Source of the DNA: Comamonadaceae bacterium
GTDB taxonomy: Bacteria; Pseudomonadota; Gammaproteobacteria; Burkholderiales; Burkholderiaceae_C
Assembly (NCBI GenBank): GCA_027484575.1
Contig: JAIXSQ010000011.1
Span: forward strand, 62,001 to 126,000
Direction of reading: 5' to 3'
Length of the DNA: 64,000 nt
This document shows, piece by piece, positions 37,372 to 45,650 of this stretch (position 1 is its first letter; the number at the start of each line of letters is the position of its first letter). The translations under genes and the position numbers were made by a program. The notes beneath the pieces were generated by a model. The model was not told where the DNA came from. It ran no database searches and was given only the letters and a program-made list of their open reading frames with translations.

Positions 37372-38049
37372 ATGTCCTACATCCTCGATGCCCTGCGCAA
37401 GGCCGACGCCCAGCGCGAGCGCGCCCGCGCGCCCGGCCTGCACGACCAGCCGCACGAGACAGTGGCCGCGGCCCCCGCGCGCGCTGCCTGGCCCGCCATT
37501 GCCGGCGGCCTGGCCGCACTGGTGGTGGTGGGCGGCGTGCTGGCCTGGGCCCTGGGCGATCCCGCGGCGCCCGCCGTCCCGGCCGCTGCACCGATGCCGC
37601 AGCCTGCGCCCATCGCCGCGGCACCTGCACCTGCACCAATGACAGCGCCAGCGCCAGCGATCGCCCCGGCGCCGGCTCCGGCGGCGGCCGTGCTGCCGCC
37701 TGCCGAGCCCGCGCCGGTGCGCACCGACCCTGCACCGGCGCGGCCCGTGGCGACCGCCACGGCGGCCCTCCCGGCCCCGGGCGCGCAGGCTCCCGCGCGC
37801 GCGGCCTCCCGCACCGCTGCGGACGCCGTCCCCGAGCCCCTGCCCACGACGGCACCGGCGGGTGCGCCGCGCATCGCGATCAGCGGTGGGGTGTGGTCGC
37901 CCAACCCGGCGCAGCGCATGCTGGTGGTAGGCGGGCAGGTGGCCAACGAAGGCAGCGAGCTCGCGCCGGGACTGGTGCTGGAGCAGGTGCGCCAGGGCAA
38001 CCGCGCGGTGCTCAGCTGGCAGGGCCAGCGCTGGCTGGCCGCGTACTGA
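37372..38049 (+). CDS. gspB: General secretion pathway protein B
   Basis: 225 residues. MSYILDALRKADAQRERARAPGLH is the GspB/ExeB N-terminus; one TM helix about 42-62; an Ala/Pro-rich periplasmic linker of about 90 residues; and a C-terminal GspB domain (ISGGVWSPNPAQRMLVVGGQVANEGSELAPGLVLEQV). Forms the inner-membrane ExeA-ExeB complex for secretin assembly. Confidence 0.9.
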   Translation: MSYILDALRKADAQRERARAPGLHDQPHETVAAAPARAAWPAIAGGLAALVVVGGVLAWALGDPAAPAVPAAAPMPQPAPIAAAPAPAPMTAPAPAIAPAPAPAAAVLPPAEPAPVRTDPAPARPVATATAALPAPGAQAPARAASRTAADAVPEPLPTTAPAGAPRIAISGGVWSPNPAQRMLVVGGQVANEGSELAPGLVLEQVRQGNRAVLSWQGQRWLAAY

Positions 38050-38155
38050 ACGCCGGCCGCGTGCCGCATCGCCGCGTCCACCGCGCGCGTGCACCGAAGA
38101 GCAACCGGTTACCGGAGTTGCGCCGCAAAGCCCGACTGTAAGCAGCCTCAGCCAT

Positions 38156-38161
38156 AGCATG
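38156..38161 (+). promoter_or_regulatory. Putative -10 of the bactofilin gene
   Basis: TAGCAT, 35 bp before ATG 38197. Upstream at 38102-38122 is an imperfect dyad (GCAAC ... GTTGC) that may be an operator or the end of the gspAB transcript. Confidence 0.3.
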
Positions 38162-38196
38162 GTGGCTCACCCACACCACTCCTCGAGAGAGACACC

Positions 38197-38736
38197 ATGG
38201 CACTGCAGTCCCCCTTCTTCAACAACGGCCGCCGCGACGACACCACCAAGCCCGGCACCCCGAACGCGGCCGCCGTCGCGGCTGGCCCGGCTCCGGTCGT
38301 GGCAGGCACCACCGCGGCGCCCGCCGCCACCGTCGCCGCCCCCGCGGCTGCTGCAGGCCAGGAGAACCAGGCCCGCCTGACCGTCGGCCCCAACATCAAG
38401 CTGCGCGGCGTGGAGATCACCGACTGCGACACGCTGGTGGTCGAAGGCTCGGTCGAGGCCACGATGGACTCGCGCCTGATCCAGATCGCCGAGCGCGGCT
38501 CCTTCAAGGGCTCGGCCGAGATCGACGTGGCCGAGATCCGCGGCGCCTTCGACGGCAACCTGACCGTGCGCGAGAAGCTGGTGATCTATGCCACCGGCAA
38601 GGTCACCGGCCGCATCCGCTACGGCAAGGTCGTGATCGAGGAGGGCGGCCAGCTGTCCGGCGAGATCGAGTTCGGCGCCGCTGGTGCCACGGCCGCCGTG
38701 TCCCGACCGGCCGTGCCCAAGCTGCAGGTCGCCTGA
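38197..38736 (+). CDS. Bactofilin (polymer-forming cytoskeletal protein)
   Basis: 179 residues. An Ala-rich N-terminal tail (about 1-60) and a bactofilin (DUF583) beta-helix: LTVGPNIKLRGVEITDCDTLVVEGSVEATMDSRLIQIAERGSFKGSAEIDVAEIRGAFDGNLTVREKLVIYATGKVTGRIRYGKVVIEEGGQLSGEI shows the 16-18-residue repeats. Forms filaments that organise cell-wall or stalk functions. It follows gspAB, and both act at the envelope. Confidence 0.93.
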   Translation: MALQSPFFNNGRRDDTTKPGTPNAAAVAAGPAPVVAGTTAAPAATVAAPAAAAGQENQARLTVGPNIKLRGVEITDCDTLVVEGSVEATMDSRLIQIAERGSFKGSAEIDVAEIRGAFDGNLTVREKLVIYATGKVTGRIRYGKVVIEEGGQLSGEIEFGAAGATAAVSRPAVPKLQVA

Positions 38737-38778
38737 GCCTGCGCGGCGGGGACGCGACGTCCCCGCCCGCCGCGCCGC

Positions 38779-39657
38779 TCAGACGGCGCTGCGGTGGCGC
38801 GCGATGCAGGTGTCGAGCACCTCGGCCGCATCGCGCAGCCACCAGTCCTGGGTGGAGAAGATCTCCACCTCGCTGTACCCCGCATAGCCCTGGGCCTCGA
38901 CCCAGCCGCGGATGCGCGGGATGTCGATCACCCCGTCGCCCATCATCCCGCGGTCGTTCAGCAGGTCGCGCGTGGGCGTCAGCCAGTCGCAGACGTGGAA
39001 GGCGAGCAGCCGCTCGCGGCCCGCGCGCGCGATCTGCGCCTGCAGCTGGGGGTCCCACCACACGTGGTACACGTCCACGGCCACGCCCAGTGCGCCGCTG
39101 CGCGCCGGGTCGAGCGCGTCGCAGACGTCCAGCGCCTGCGCCAACGTGTTGATGCACGCCCGGTCGGCCGCGTACATCGGGTGCAGCGGCTCGATGGCCA
39201 GCGGCATGCCGGCGGCGCGCGCGGGCTCCAGCAGCCGTGCGATGCCCTCGTGCACCTGCGCGCGGGCACCGGCGATGTCCTTGTGCGCGGCCCGGCCCGC
39301 CAGGGCCCCGGGCAGGCCGCCCACCACCAGCACCAGGCAGGGCGCGCCCAGGGTCACCGCCTCCTCGAGCGCGCGCAGGTTGTCCTCGTGCGCCGCCTGC
39401 AGGCCGGCCGCGTCGGCGGCGGGGAACATGCCGCCGCGGCAGTAACCCGACAGCGACAGCCCCAGCTCGCGCAGCTGCCGCGCCGTCGCCTGCAGGCCGG
39501 CGGCCTGCACCTGGTCGCGCCAGGGCGAGACGGCGCCGATGCCGCGCGCGGCGCACAGGTCCAGGATGCGCGGCAGGGGCAGGTCCTGCCCCTGCGACCG
39601 GCGCACGGTGGCGGTGTTGATCGACAGCCAGCGGTGGTCGGCCGAGAAGTCGCGCAT
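38779..39657 (-). CDS. Sugar phosphate isomerase/epimerase family protein
   Basis: 292-residue TIM-barrel xylose-isomerase-like protein. LSINTATVRRSQGQDLPLPRILDLCAARGI, LAIEPLHPMYAAD, VAVDVYHVWWDPQL, FHVCDWLTP and YSEVEIFST supply the typical Glu/Asp/His metal ligands. Substrate unknown. Last gene of the minus-strand cluster; it starts 4 bp after the DUF993 gene stop, so translation is coupled. Confidence 0.9.
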   Translation of the reverse strand: MRDFSADHRWLSINTATVRRSQGQDLPLPRILDLCAARGIGAVSPWRDQVQAAGLQATARQLRELGLSLSGYCRGGMFPAADAAGLQAAHEDNLRALEEAVTLGAPCLVLVVGGLPGALAGRAAHKDIAGARAQVHEGIARLLEPARAAGMPLAIEPLHPMYAADRACINTLAQALDVCDALDPARSGALGVAVDVYHVWWDPQLQAQIARAGRERLLAFHVCDWLTPTRDLLNDRGMMGDGVIDIPRIRGWVEAQGYAGYSEVEIFSTQDWWLRDAAEVLDTCIARHRSAV

Positions 39658-39661
39658 GCGC

Positions 39662-40849
39662 TCAGGCCTCCACGCCGTGCAGCGCCAGCAGCGTGCGCAT
39701 GCGCCGGGCCGCCAGCTCGGGCCGGGACAGCAGCTGCGCCTGGTCGGCCAGCCTGAACAGCTGCGCCAGGTGGACCAGGCTGCGGGTGCTCTGCTGGCCG
39801 CCGACCATGGTGAAGTGGTCCTGGTGGCCGTTGAGCCACGCCATGAAGACGACACCGGTCTTGTAGTAGCGGGTGGGCGCCGCGAAGATGTGCCGCGACA
39901 GCGGCACCGTGGGGCCGAGGATCGCGTGGAAGCGCGCCGTGTCGCCGGCGGCCAGCGCGGCCAGGGCGGCGCTGGCCGCCGGCGCGATCGCGTCGAAGAT
40001 GCCCAGCAGCGCGTCGCTGCGGCCATGGGTGGGCGCGCTGCCCGCGCCGTCTCCGGCGATCAGCTCGGCATAGTTGAAGTCGTCGCCGGTGTACATGCGC
40101 ACCGGCTCGGGCAGCCGCCGCCGCATCGCGATCTCGCGGTCCTTGTCCAGCAGCGAGATCTTGATGCCGTCGACCTTGGCGACGTTGGCGGCGATGACGC
40201 CCAGCGCGGTCTCCATCGCCGCATCGACGTCGCCGGTGCCCCAGTAGCCGGCCAGCGCCGGGTCGAACATCTCGCCCAGCCAGTGCAGGATCACCGGCTG
40301 GCGGGCCTGCTGCAGGATGCGGTCGTACACCCGCTCGTAGTCGCCCGGGCCGGCGGCCACGCGCGCCAGGGCGCGGCTGGCCATCAGGATGATGCGGCCG
40401 CCGGCGGCCTCGATGGCCTCCATCTGCTCCTCGTAGGCGCGGATCACGTCGTCGACGCTGCGCGCCTGGTCGGGGGCCAGGTGGTCGGTGCCGCAGCCGC
40501 TGGCCAGCAGCGCGCCGGGGATGTCGCGCGCCGCATCCACCGAGCGGCGGATCAGCTCCAGCGAGGTGGGCCAGTCCAGGCCCATGCCGCGCTGCGCGGT
40601 GTCCATGGCCTCGGCCACGCCCAGCCCCAGCGACCACAGGTGGCGGCGGTAGGCGAGGGTGGCGTCCCAGTCGACCGCGCACTGCAGCCAGGGATCGATG
40701 GCCGCGCGCGGGTCGGCCACCACGTGGGCCGCCGAGTAGGCGATGCGGTCGAAGGCGGGGCGGGCAGGCGGCTGCACCGGCGTGGCGCCGGTCAGCGTGT
40801 ACGCCGCCAGCCGGCCGTCGGCGTCGGGCAGGGTGAGGGTCAGCGGCAT
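39662..40849 (-). CDS. DUF993 family, dihydrodipicolinate-synthase-like protein
   Basis: 395 residues. I recognise DUF993, a distant relative of the DHDPS/aldolase barrel family. KVDGIKISLLDKD carries a candidate Schiff-base lysine (Lys230); MYTGDDFNYAELIAGDG and HIFAAPTRYYKTGVVFMAWLNGHQDHFTMVGG are conserved-looking. A retro-aldol or dehydratase step on an oxidised sugar-like acid would fit its neighbours (dehydrogenase upstream, isomerase downstream). Function not established. Confidence 0.8.
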   Translation of the reverse strand: MPLTLTLPDADGRLAAYTLTGATPVQPPARPAFDRIAYSAAHVVADPRAAIDPWLQCAVDWDATLAYRRHLWSLGLGVAEAMDTAQRGMGLDWPTSLELIRRSVDAARDIPGALLASGCGTDHLAPDQARSVDDVIRAYEEQMEAIEAAGGRIILMASRALARVAAGPGDYERVYDRILQQARQPVILHWLGEMFDPALAGYWGTGDVDAAMETALGVIAANVAKVDGIKISLLDKDREIAMRRRLPEPVRMYTGDDFNYAELIAGDGAGSAPTHGRSDALLGIFDAIAPAASAALAALAAGDTARFHAILGPTVPLSRHIFAAPTRYYKTGVVFMAWLNGHQDHFTMVGGQQSTRSLVHLAQLFRLADQAQLLSRPELAARRMRTLLALHGVEA

Positions 40850-40859
40850 CGCTCGGCCT

Positions 40860-42023
40860 TCACAGCGGCAGCGGCTGCACGTCGACCCAGCGGCGTTCCT
40901 TCCAGGACTGCAGCGCGGCCTCGACCAGCTGCACGCCCTTGGCGCCCTCGGGCAGGGTCCAGCCGTACGGCGCGTCCTCGACCACGTGGCGGATGAAGTG
41001 CTCCCACTGGATCTTGAAGCCGTTGTCGTAGGCCTGGCTGTCGGGAATGAGCTGCCACTGGTCGTGGAAGTCCATGGTCTGCTTCACGTCCGGGTTCCAC
41101 ACCGGCCGCGGCGTGGCCACCCGGCTCTGCGCGCGGCAGTCGGTCAGCCCGGCGACCGCCGAGCCGTGGGTGCCGTCGACGTGGAAGGTGACCAGGTCGT
41201 CGCGCCGCACGCGGGTGCACCAGGACATGTTCATCTGCGCCACCACCGGCTCGCCGCCGTGGCCCGTGAGCTGCGCGATCGCGTAGGCGGCGTCGTCGGC
41301 GGTGGCCTCGTAGGGCCGCCCGGCCTCGTCCCAGCGCTGGGGGATGTGGGTGGCGCCCAGGCAGGAGATGGACTGCACCTGACCGAACAGGTTGTCCAGC
41401 ACGTAGCGCCAGTGGCACATCATGTCCAGGATCATTCCGCCGCCGTCCTCGGCCCGGTAGTTCCAGCTCGGACGCTGGATCGGCTGCAGGTCGCCCTCGA
41501 ACACCCAGTAGCCGAACTCCAGCCGCACGCTGAGCATGCGGCCGAAGAAGCCGGCGCGGCGCAGCATGTCCAGCTTGCGCAGGCCGGGCAGGAACAGCTT
41601 GTCCTGCACCGCGCCGTGCTTGAGGCCCGAGGCCTGCGCGGTCTTTGCGATGTCCAGCGCCTCCGCCAGCGTGGTGGCGATGGGCTTCTCGCAGTACACG
41701 TGCTTGCCGGCGCGCAGCGCCTTGGCCAGCAGGGTGGGGCGCATCTGCGTGGTGCCGGCGTCGAAGAAGACGGTGTCGTCCGCGTTCTCCAGCGCCCGGT
41801 CCAGGTCGGTGCCCCAGCGTTCGATGCCGTGCGCGCGTGCCAGCGCCTCGATCTTCTCGGCGTTGCGGCCGATCAGGATCGGGTCGGGCATCACGCGGTC
41901 GCCGTTGGACAGGGCAACGCCGCCCTGGGCGCGGATCGCGCAGATGGAGCGGATCAGGTGCTGGTTCATGCCCATGCGTCCGGTGACGCCGTGCATGATG
42001 AGTCCGAGTCTTTGGGTGGGCAT
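40860..42023 (-). CDS. Gfo/Idh/MocA family oxidoreductase
   Basis: 387 residues. N-terminal NAD(P) domain (LGLIMHGVTGRMGMNQHLIRSI; LIGRNAEKIEALARAHGIERW), signature GKHVYCEKPIATTLAEALDI, and a C-terminal alpha/beta domain (GGMILDMMCHWRYVLDNLFGQ). Typically oxidises a polyol or sugar-acid hydroxyl. Start ATG 42023 follows a Bug gene by 73 bp and precedes DUF993 by 10 bp. Confidence 0.9.
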   Translation of the reverse strand: MPTQRLGLIMHGVTGRMGMNQHLIRSICAIRAQGGVALSNGDRVMPDPILIGRNAEKIEALARAHGIERWGTDLDRALENADDTVFFDAGTTQMRPTLLAKALRAGKHVYCEKPIATTLAEALDIAKTAQASGLKHGAVQDKLFLPGLRKLDMLRRAGFFGRMLSVRLEFGYWVFEGDLQPIQRPSWNYRAEDGGGMILDMMCHWRYVLDNLFGQVQSISCLGATHIPQRWDEAGRPYEATADDAAYAIAQLTGHGGEPVVAQMNMSWCTRVRRDDLVTFHVDGTHGSAVAGLTDCRAQSRVATPRPVWNPDVKQTMDFHDQWQLIPDSQAYDNGFKIQWEHFIRHVVEDAPYGWTLPEGAKGVQLVEAALQSWKERRWVDVQPLPL

Positions 42024-42096
42024 GGGTGTGTCCTGCCGCCCGTGCAGGGCGGCGCCTTCCTTGGGTCGTCGTGGGGTGCGGGAAACGGAGCGGCGC

Positions 42097-43068
42097 TTAC
42101 TTCTGGACTTCGAGGCCCGCGGCCTTGACCAGTGCCGCGTTGCTGCGGATCTCGTCGCGGACGTAGGCGTCGAACTGCTCGGGCTTGAGCGTCCAGGCAT
42201 CGGCGCCCAGCGTGGTGAAGCGCTCGCGAACCTCGGGCGAGGCCAGCGCCTTGGCCACCTCGTCGTTCAGCCGGTTGACGATCTCGCGTGGCGTCTTGCC
42301 CGGCACGAACATGCCGATCCAGAAGTTGAACTCCGAGCCCGGCACGCCGGCCTCGGCGGTGGTGGGCACGTTGGGCAGGGCGGCCGCGCGCTTGGGCGAG
42401 CCGACGGCGATGGGCACCAGCTGGCCGGCGCGGATCTGGCCGATCACGGGCGCGATGGGGGAGAAGTAGTAGTCCACGCGGCCGGCCATGACCTCGTTGA
42501 CGGCCTCGGCCGATCCCTTGAAGGGGATGTTCTCGGCGTCGATCTTCGCGGCCAGCTTGAACTTCTCTGCGTTCAGGTGCGTGGCGCTGCCCTGGCCGGC
42601 CGACGCGAAGTTGACCTTGCCCGGGTTAGCGCGGGCGTAGGTCAGCAGCTCGGCCATGGTCTTGATGTTCTTGGACGGCGCGATGACCAGCACGTTGGGC
42701 GTGCTGGAGATGGGCGTGACGCCGGCGAAGTCGCGCTCGGTGTCGAACGGCAGCTTCGCGAAGGTGTGCGGGCTGACGGTGTGGGAGGACGAGTGCACCA
42801 TGACCGTGTAGCCGTCGGGCGCGGCCTGCGCGACCGCGGCCTGGCCGATGGTGCCGCTGGCGCCGCCCCGGTTGTCGATCACCAGCTGCTGGCCCATGCT
42901 CTGGCCCATCTTGTCGGCGATCGCGCGGGCGATGATGTCCGTGGTGCTGCCGGCGGCAAACGGCACCACCACGCGGATCGGCTTGTTCGGATAGCCGGCC
43001 TGCGCGAGCGCGGCGGCGGGCGCGAGCAGGGCCAGGGACAGCGCGAGGGCGCGGCGGTTGAGCGGCAT
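42097..43068 (-). CDS. Bug-family periplasmic substrate-binding protein (TctC-like)
   Basis: 323 residues with signal peptide MPLNRRALALSLALLAPAAALAQA and the mature motif YPNKPIRVVVPFAAGSTTDIIARAIADKMGQ, VIDNRGGASGTIGQAAVAQAAPDGYTV. Binds a carboxylate for uptake; ligand unknown but expected to be the substrate of the downstream enzymes. First structural gene of the minus arm; an 18-bp operator-like element lies 36 bp before its start. Confidence 0.92.
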   Translation of the reverse strand: MPLNRRALALSLALLAPAAALAQAGYPNKPIRVVVPFAAGSTTDIIARAIADKMGQSMGQQLVIDNRGGASGTIGQAAVAQAAPDGYTVMVHSSSHTVSPHTFAKLPFDTERDFAGVTPISSTPNVLVIAPSKNIKTMAELLTYARANPGKVNFASAGQGSATHLNAEKFKLAAKIDAENIPFKGSAEAVNEVMAGRVDYYFSPIAPVIGQIRAGQLVPIAVGSPKRAAALPNVPTTAEAGVPGSEFNFWIGMFVPGKTPREIVNRLNDEVAKALASPEVRERFTTLGADAWTLKPEQFDAYVRDEIRSNAALVKAAGLEVQK

Positions 43069-43103
43069 GGGTTGTCTCCGTGGTGGCGGTCTCGAGGACC
43101 TGT

Positions 43104-43121
43104 ATTAACGGTGCGGTGAAT
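43104..43121. promoter_or_regulatory. Putative TetR operator 1 (upstream of Bug gene)
   Basis: ATTAACGGTGCGGTGAAT, an imperfect dyad. It matches 15 of 18 positions with the element at 43831-43848 in the other tetR flank. Confidence 0.6.
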
Positions 43122-43159
43122 TATTAGCCGCAAGCCGCCGCCGGTGCAAGCGCGGCCGC

Positions 43160-43822
43160 TCAGCCGCGCAGCACGTAGCCCAGGATCACGTCGGCGATGT
43201 GCGACAGCCGCTCCTGGCGCGCCTTCGGCGTCATCAGGTCGCGGCCGAAGATGGTCGACAGGGTGTGGTTGTTCGACAGGTAGAAGTACGCCAGGCCGGC
43301 GATCGAGATGTACAGCTGCACCGGGTCCACGCCGCCGCGGAACTGGCCGCCGCGGCGGCCGCGCTCGAGGATCTGCGCCAGCATCTCCACCAGCGGCGAG
43401 GTCAGTTCGCTGGCGGTGCGCGACTCGGGCAGGTGCCGTCCCTTGTGCAGGTTGGCGCTGTTCAGCAGGGTGAGGAACTCTGGGTGCGCGAGGTAGTAGC
43501 CCCAGGTGAACTCCACCAGCCGGCGCAGCGCGTCGGCCGGCGGCAGCGCCTCCAGGTGCAGGGCCTGCTCGGCCGTGCGGATGTCGCGGTAGGACTGCTC
43601 CAGCACCGCCTGGAACAGCCGCTCCTTGTCCTCGAAGTAGTAGTAGATCAGCCGCTTGTTCAGGGCGGCGCGGGTGGCGATGCGCTCCATGCGCGCGCCG
43701 CCCAGGCCGTGCTCGGCGAACTCGTCGCGGGCCGCTGCTAGGATGGTCGCCTGCGATCGCCCGGCATCGCGCAGGCGCTCGTCGTGGGGTGCCGCGGAGC
43801 CGCTACGGGTGGCACGGGTCAT
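43160..43822 (-). CDS. TetR family transcriptional regulator
   Basis: 220 residues. TetR_N helix-turn-helix: RSQATILAAARDEFAEHGLGGARMERIATRAALNKRLIYYYFEDKERLFQAVLEQ; the C-terminal ligand domain is helical (YYLAHPEFLTLLNSANLHKGRHLPES). Located between two gene arms whose promoters share the same 18-bp element, so it probably represses both arms and itself. Confidence 0.93.
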   Translation of the reverse strand: MTRATRSGSAAPHDERLRDAGRSQATILAAARDEFAEHGLGGARMERIATRAALNKRLIYYYFEDKERLFQAVLEQSYRDIRTAEQALHLEALPPADALRRLVEFTWGYYLAHPEFLTLLNSANLHKGRHLPESRTASELTSPLVEMLAQILERGRRGGQFRGGVDPVQLYISIAGLAYFYLSNNHTLSTIFGRDLMTPKARQERLSHIADVILGYVLRG

Positions 43823-43830
43823 GTCGCATC

Positions 43831-43848
43831 ATTCACCAGAACGTTAAT
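43831..43848. promoter_or_regulatory. Putative TetR operator 2 (tetR/ThDP enzyme spacer)
   Basis: On the minus strand ATTAACGTTCTGGTGAAT, the second copy of the operator-like element. It lies 8 bp from the tetR ATG and 14 bp from the ThDP enzyme ATG, well placed to block both. Confidence 0.6.
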
Positions 43849-43862
43849 TGGAAGCAAGGCCC

Positions 43863-45569
43863 ATGACCTCGCCACGCGCGCCCCGGCTTGCCGGGCACCT
43901 GATTGTCGAATGCCTGGTCGCCCAGGGCGTCACGCATGTCTTCGGCGTGCCGGGCGAGAGCTACCTGGCGGTGCTCGACGGCTTCCACGCGCACCGCGAC
44001 AGCATCCGCTTCATCGTCAACCGGCAGGAGGGCGGGGCGGCCTTCATGGCCGAGGCCGCGGGCAAGCTGACCGGCCGGCCGGGGGTGTGCTTCGTCACCC
44101 GCGGGCCGGGCGCGACCAACGCCTCGATCGGGGTGCACACCGCCTTCCAGGACTCCACCCCGATGGTGCTGTTCGTGGGGGACGTGGCTTCGGACCAGCG
44201 CGACCGCGAGGCCTTCCAGGAGGTCGAGTACACGAGCTTCTTCGGTCCCAGCACCAAGGGCATGGCCAAGCGCGTGGAGCGTGTGGACGACCCCGACCGG
44301 CTGCCCGAGGCGATCGCGCGGGCCTTCGCCACCGCCATGAACGGGCGGCCGGGTCCGGTGGTGCTGGTGCTGCCCGAGGACATGCTCACCCGGCCCGCCA
44401 CGGCCGCGCCGCTGCCGCGCGTGGAGCCGGTGGAGGCCTGGAGCGACCCCGGCGCGCTGCGCCGCCTGCGCGAGCTGCTGCTGGCCGCGCGCAAGCCCTT
44501 CGTGATCGCCGGCGGCGGCGGTTGGACGCCGCAGGCGGCGCAGGCGCTGCAGCGCTTCGCCGAGAACTGGAAGCTGCCGGTGGGCAATGCCTTCCGCTAC
44601 CAGGACACCTTCGACAACCACCATCCCCAGTACGCGGGCGACGTGGGCATCGGCATCAATCCCAGGCTGGCGGCGCGCGTGCGCGAGTCCGACCTGGTGC
44701 TGGCCATCGGCCCGCGCCTGGGCGAGATGACCACCGGCGGCTACACGCTGCTGCGCCCGCCCAAGGCGGCCCAGACGCTGGTGCACATCCACGCCAGCGC
44801 CGAGGAGCTGAACCGCGTCTACCAGGCCGACCTGGCGATCAATGCCACGATGAATGCGGCGGCCCGCTCGCTCGAGGTGCTCACGGCGCCGCCCGAGCTG
44901 CCCTGGGCCGACTGGACCGCGGCCGCGCACGCCGACTACGAGGCCAATCTGGTCCCGCAGCCCCTGCCGGGCGACATCGACATGGCGGCGATCGTTGCGG
45001 TGGTCAACCGCCACCTGCCGGCCGACGCGGTGCTCACCAACGGCGCCGGCAACTTCGCCAGCTGGGTGCACCGCTTCCATCGCCACCATGGCCTGGCGGC
45101 AGGGCACAAGACGCAGCTGGCGCCGTCCAACGGCGCGATGGGCTACGGCGTGCCGGCCGGCATCGCGGCCAACCTGCTGACGGGACGCACCGCGTTCACC
45201 ATCGCCGGGGACGGCGATTTCCTGATGACCGGCCAGGAGCTGGCCACGGCGGCCCAGTACGGCGCCAAGTCGGTGATCGTGGTGGTGAACAACGGCATGT
45301 ACGGCACGATCCGCATGCACCAGGAGCGCGAGTACCCGGGCCACGTGCACGGCACGCACCTGGCCAACCCCGACTTCGCGGCGCTGGCGCGCGCCTATGG
45401 CTGGGCCGGCGCCAAGGTCACGCGCACCGAGCAGTTCGAGGCCGAGTTCGCGGCCGCCATGGACCGCAGCCAGGGCACCGTGATCGAGGTGCTGCTGGAC
45501 CCCGAGATCATCACCACGCGCGGCACGCTGGCCGCGATCCGCGAGGCGGCGCAGCAGCGCCAGGGCTGA
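43863..45569 (+). CDS. Thiamine-diphosphate-dependent enzyme, acetolactate-synthase-like
   Basis: 568 residues. N-terminal Pyr domain with the catalytic glutamate in NRQEGGAAFMAE (Glu56) after HVFGVPGESYLAVLDGF; central domain; C-terminal PP domain with the ThDP motif IAGDGDFLMTGQEL ... VVVNNGMYGTIRMHQ. Belongs with acetolactate synthase, carboligase and sulfoacetaldehyde acetyltransferase relatives; the actual reaction is open. ATG 43863 is chosen over TTG 43848 because AAGG lies just before it and TTG is inside the operator. Divergent from tetR. Confidence 0.9.
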   Translation: MTSPRAPRLAGHLIVECLVAQGVTHVFGVPGESYLAVLDGFHAHRDSIRFIVNRQEGGAAFMAEAAGKLTGRPGVCFVTRGPGATNASIGVHTAFQDSTPMVLFVGDVASDQRDREAFQEVEYTSFFGPSTKGMAKRVERVDDPDRLPEAIARAFATAMNGRPGPVVLVLPEDMLTRPATAAPLPRVEPVEAWSDPGALRRLRELLLAARKPFVIAGGGGWTPQAAQALQRFAENWKLPVGNAFRYQDTFDNHHPQYAGDVGIGINPRLAARVRESDLVLAIGPRLGEMTTGGYTLLRPPKAAQTLVHIHASAEELNRVYQADLAINATMNAAARSLEVLTAPPELPWADWTAAAHADYEANLVPQPLPGDIDMAAIVAVVNRHLPADAVLTNGAGNFASWVHRFHRHHGLAAGHKTQLAPSNGAMGYGVPAGIAANLLTGRTAFTIAGDGDFLMTGQELATAAQYGAKSVIVVVNNGMYGTIRMHQEREYPGHVHGTHLANPDFAALARAYGWAGAKVTRTEQFEAEFAAAMDRSQGTVIEVLLDPEIITTRGTLAAIREAAQQRQG

Positions 45570-45603
45570 ACGTGCGAACGGCCCCGTCGGGGGCCGCACA
45601 AAG

Positions 45604-45631
45604 GACAAGGGCCGCAGATGCGGCCCTTGTC
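45604..45631. terminator. Bidirectional terminator between ThDP enzyme and H1-like gene
   Basis: A perfect 12-bp stem GACAAGGGCCGC / GCGGCCCTTGTC with loop AGAT, placed between convergent genes, so it can serve both strands. Confidence 0.75.
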
Positions 45632-45650
45632 GTGTCAGCGAGCGCTCGGC

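Noticed and set aside
37600..37860. Short repeats in gspB as a mobile or regulatory repeat
   Set aside because: They encode an Ala/Pro periplasmic linker normal for GspB.
34291..38160. Upstream extension of the AraC-type frame to a 1563-codon minus-strand ORF
   Set aside because: The extension is antisense to MFS, gspA and gspB and is low-complexity; the AraC domain starts near 34290.
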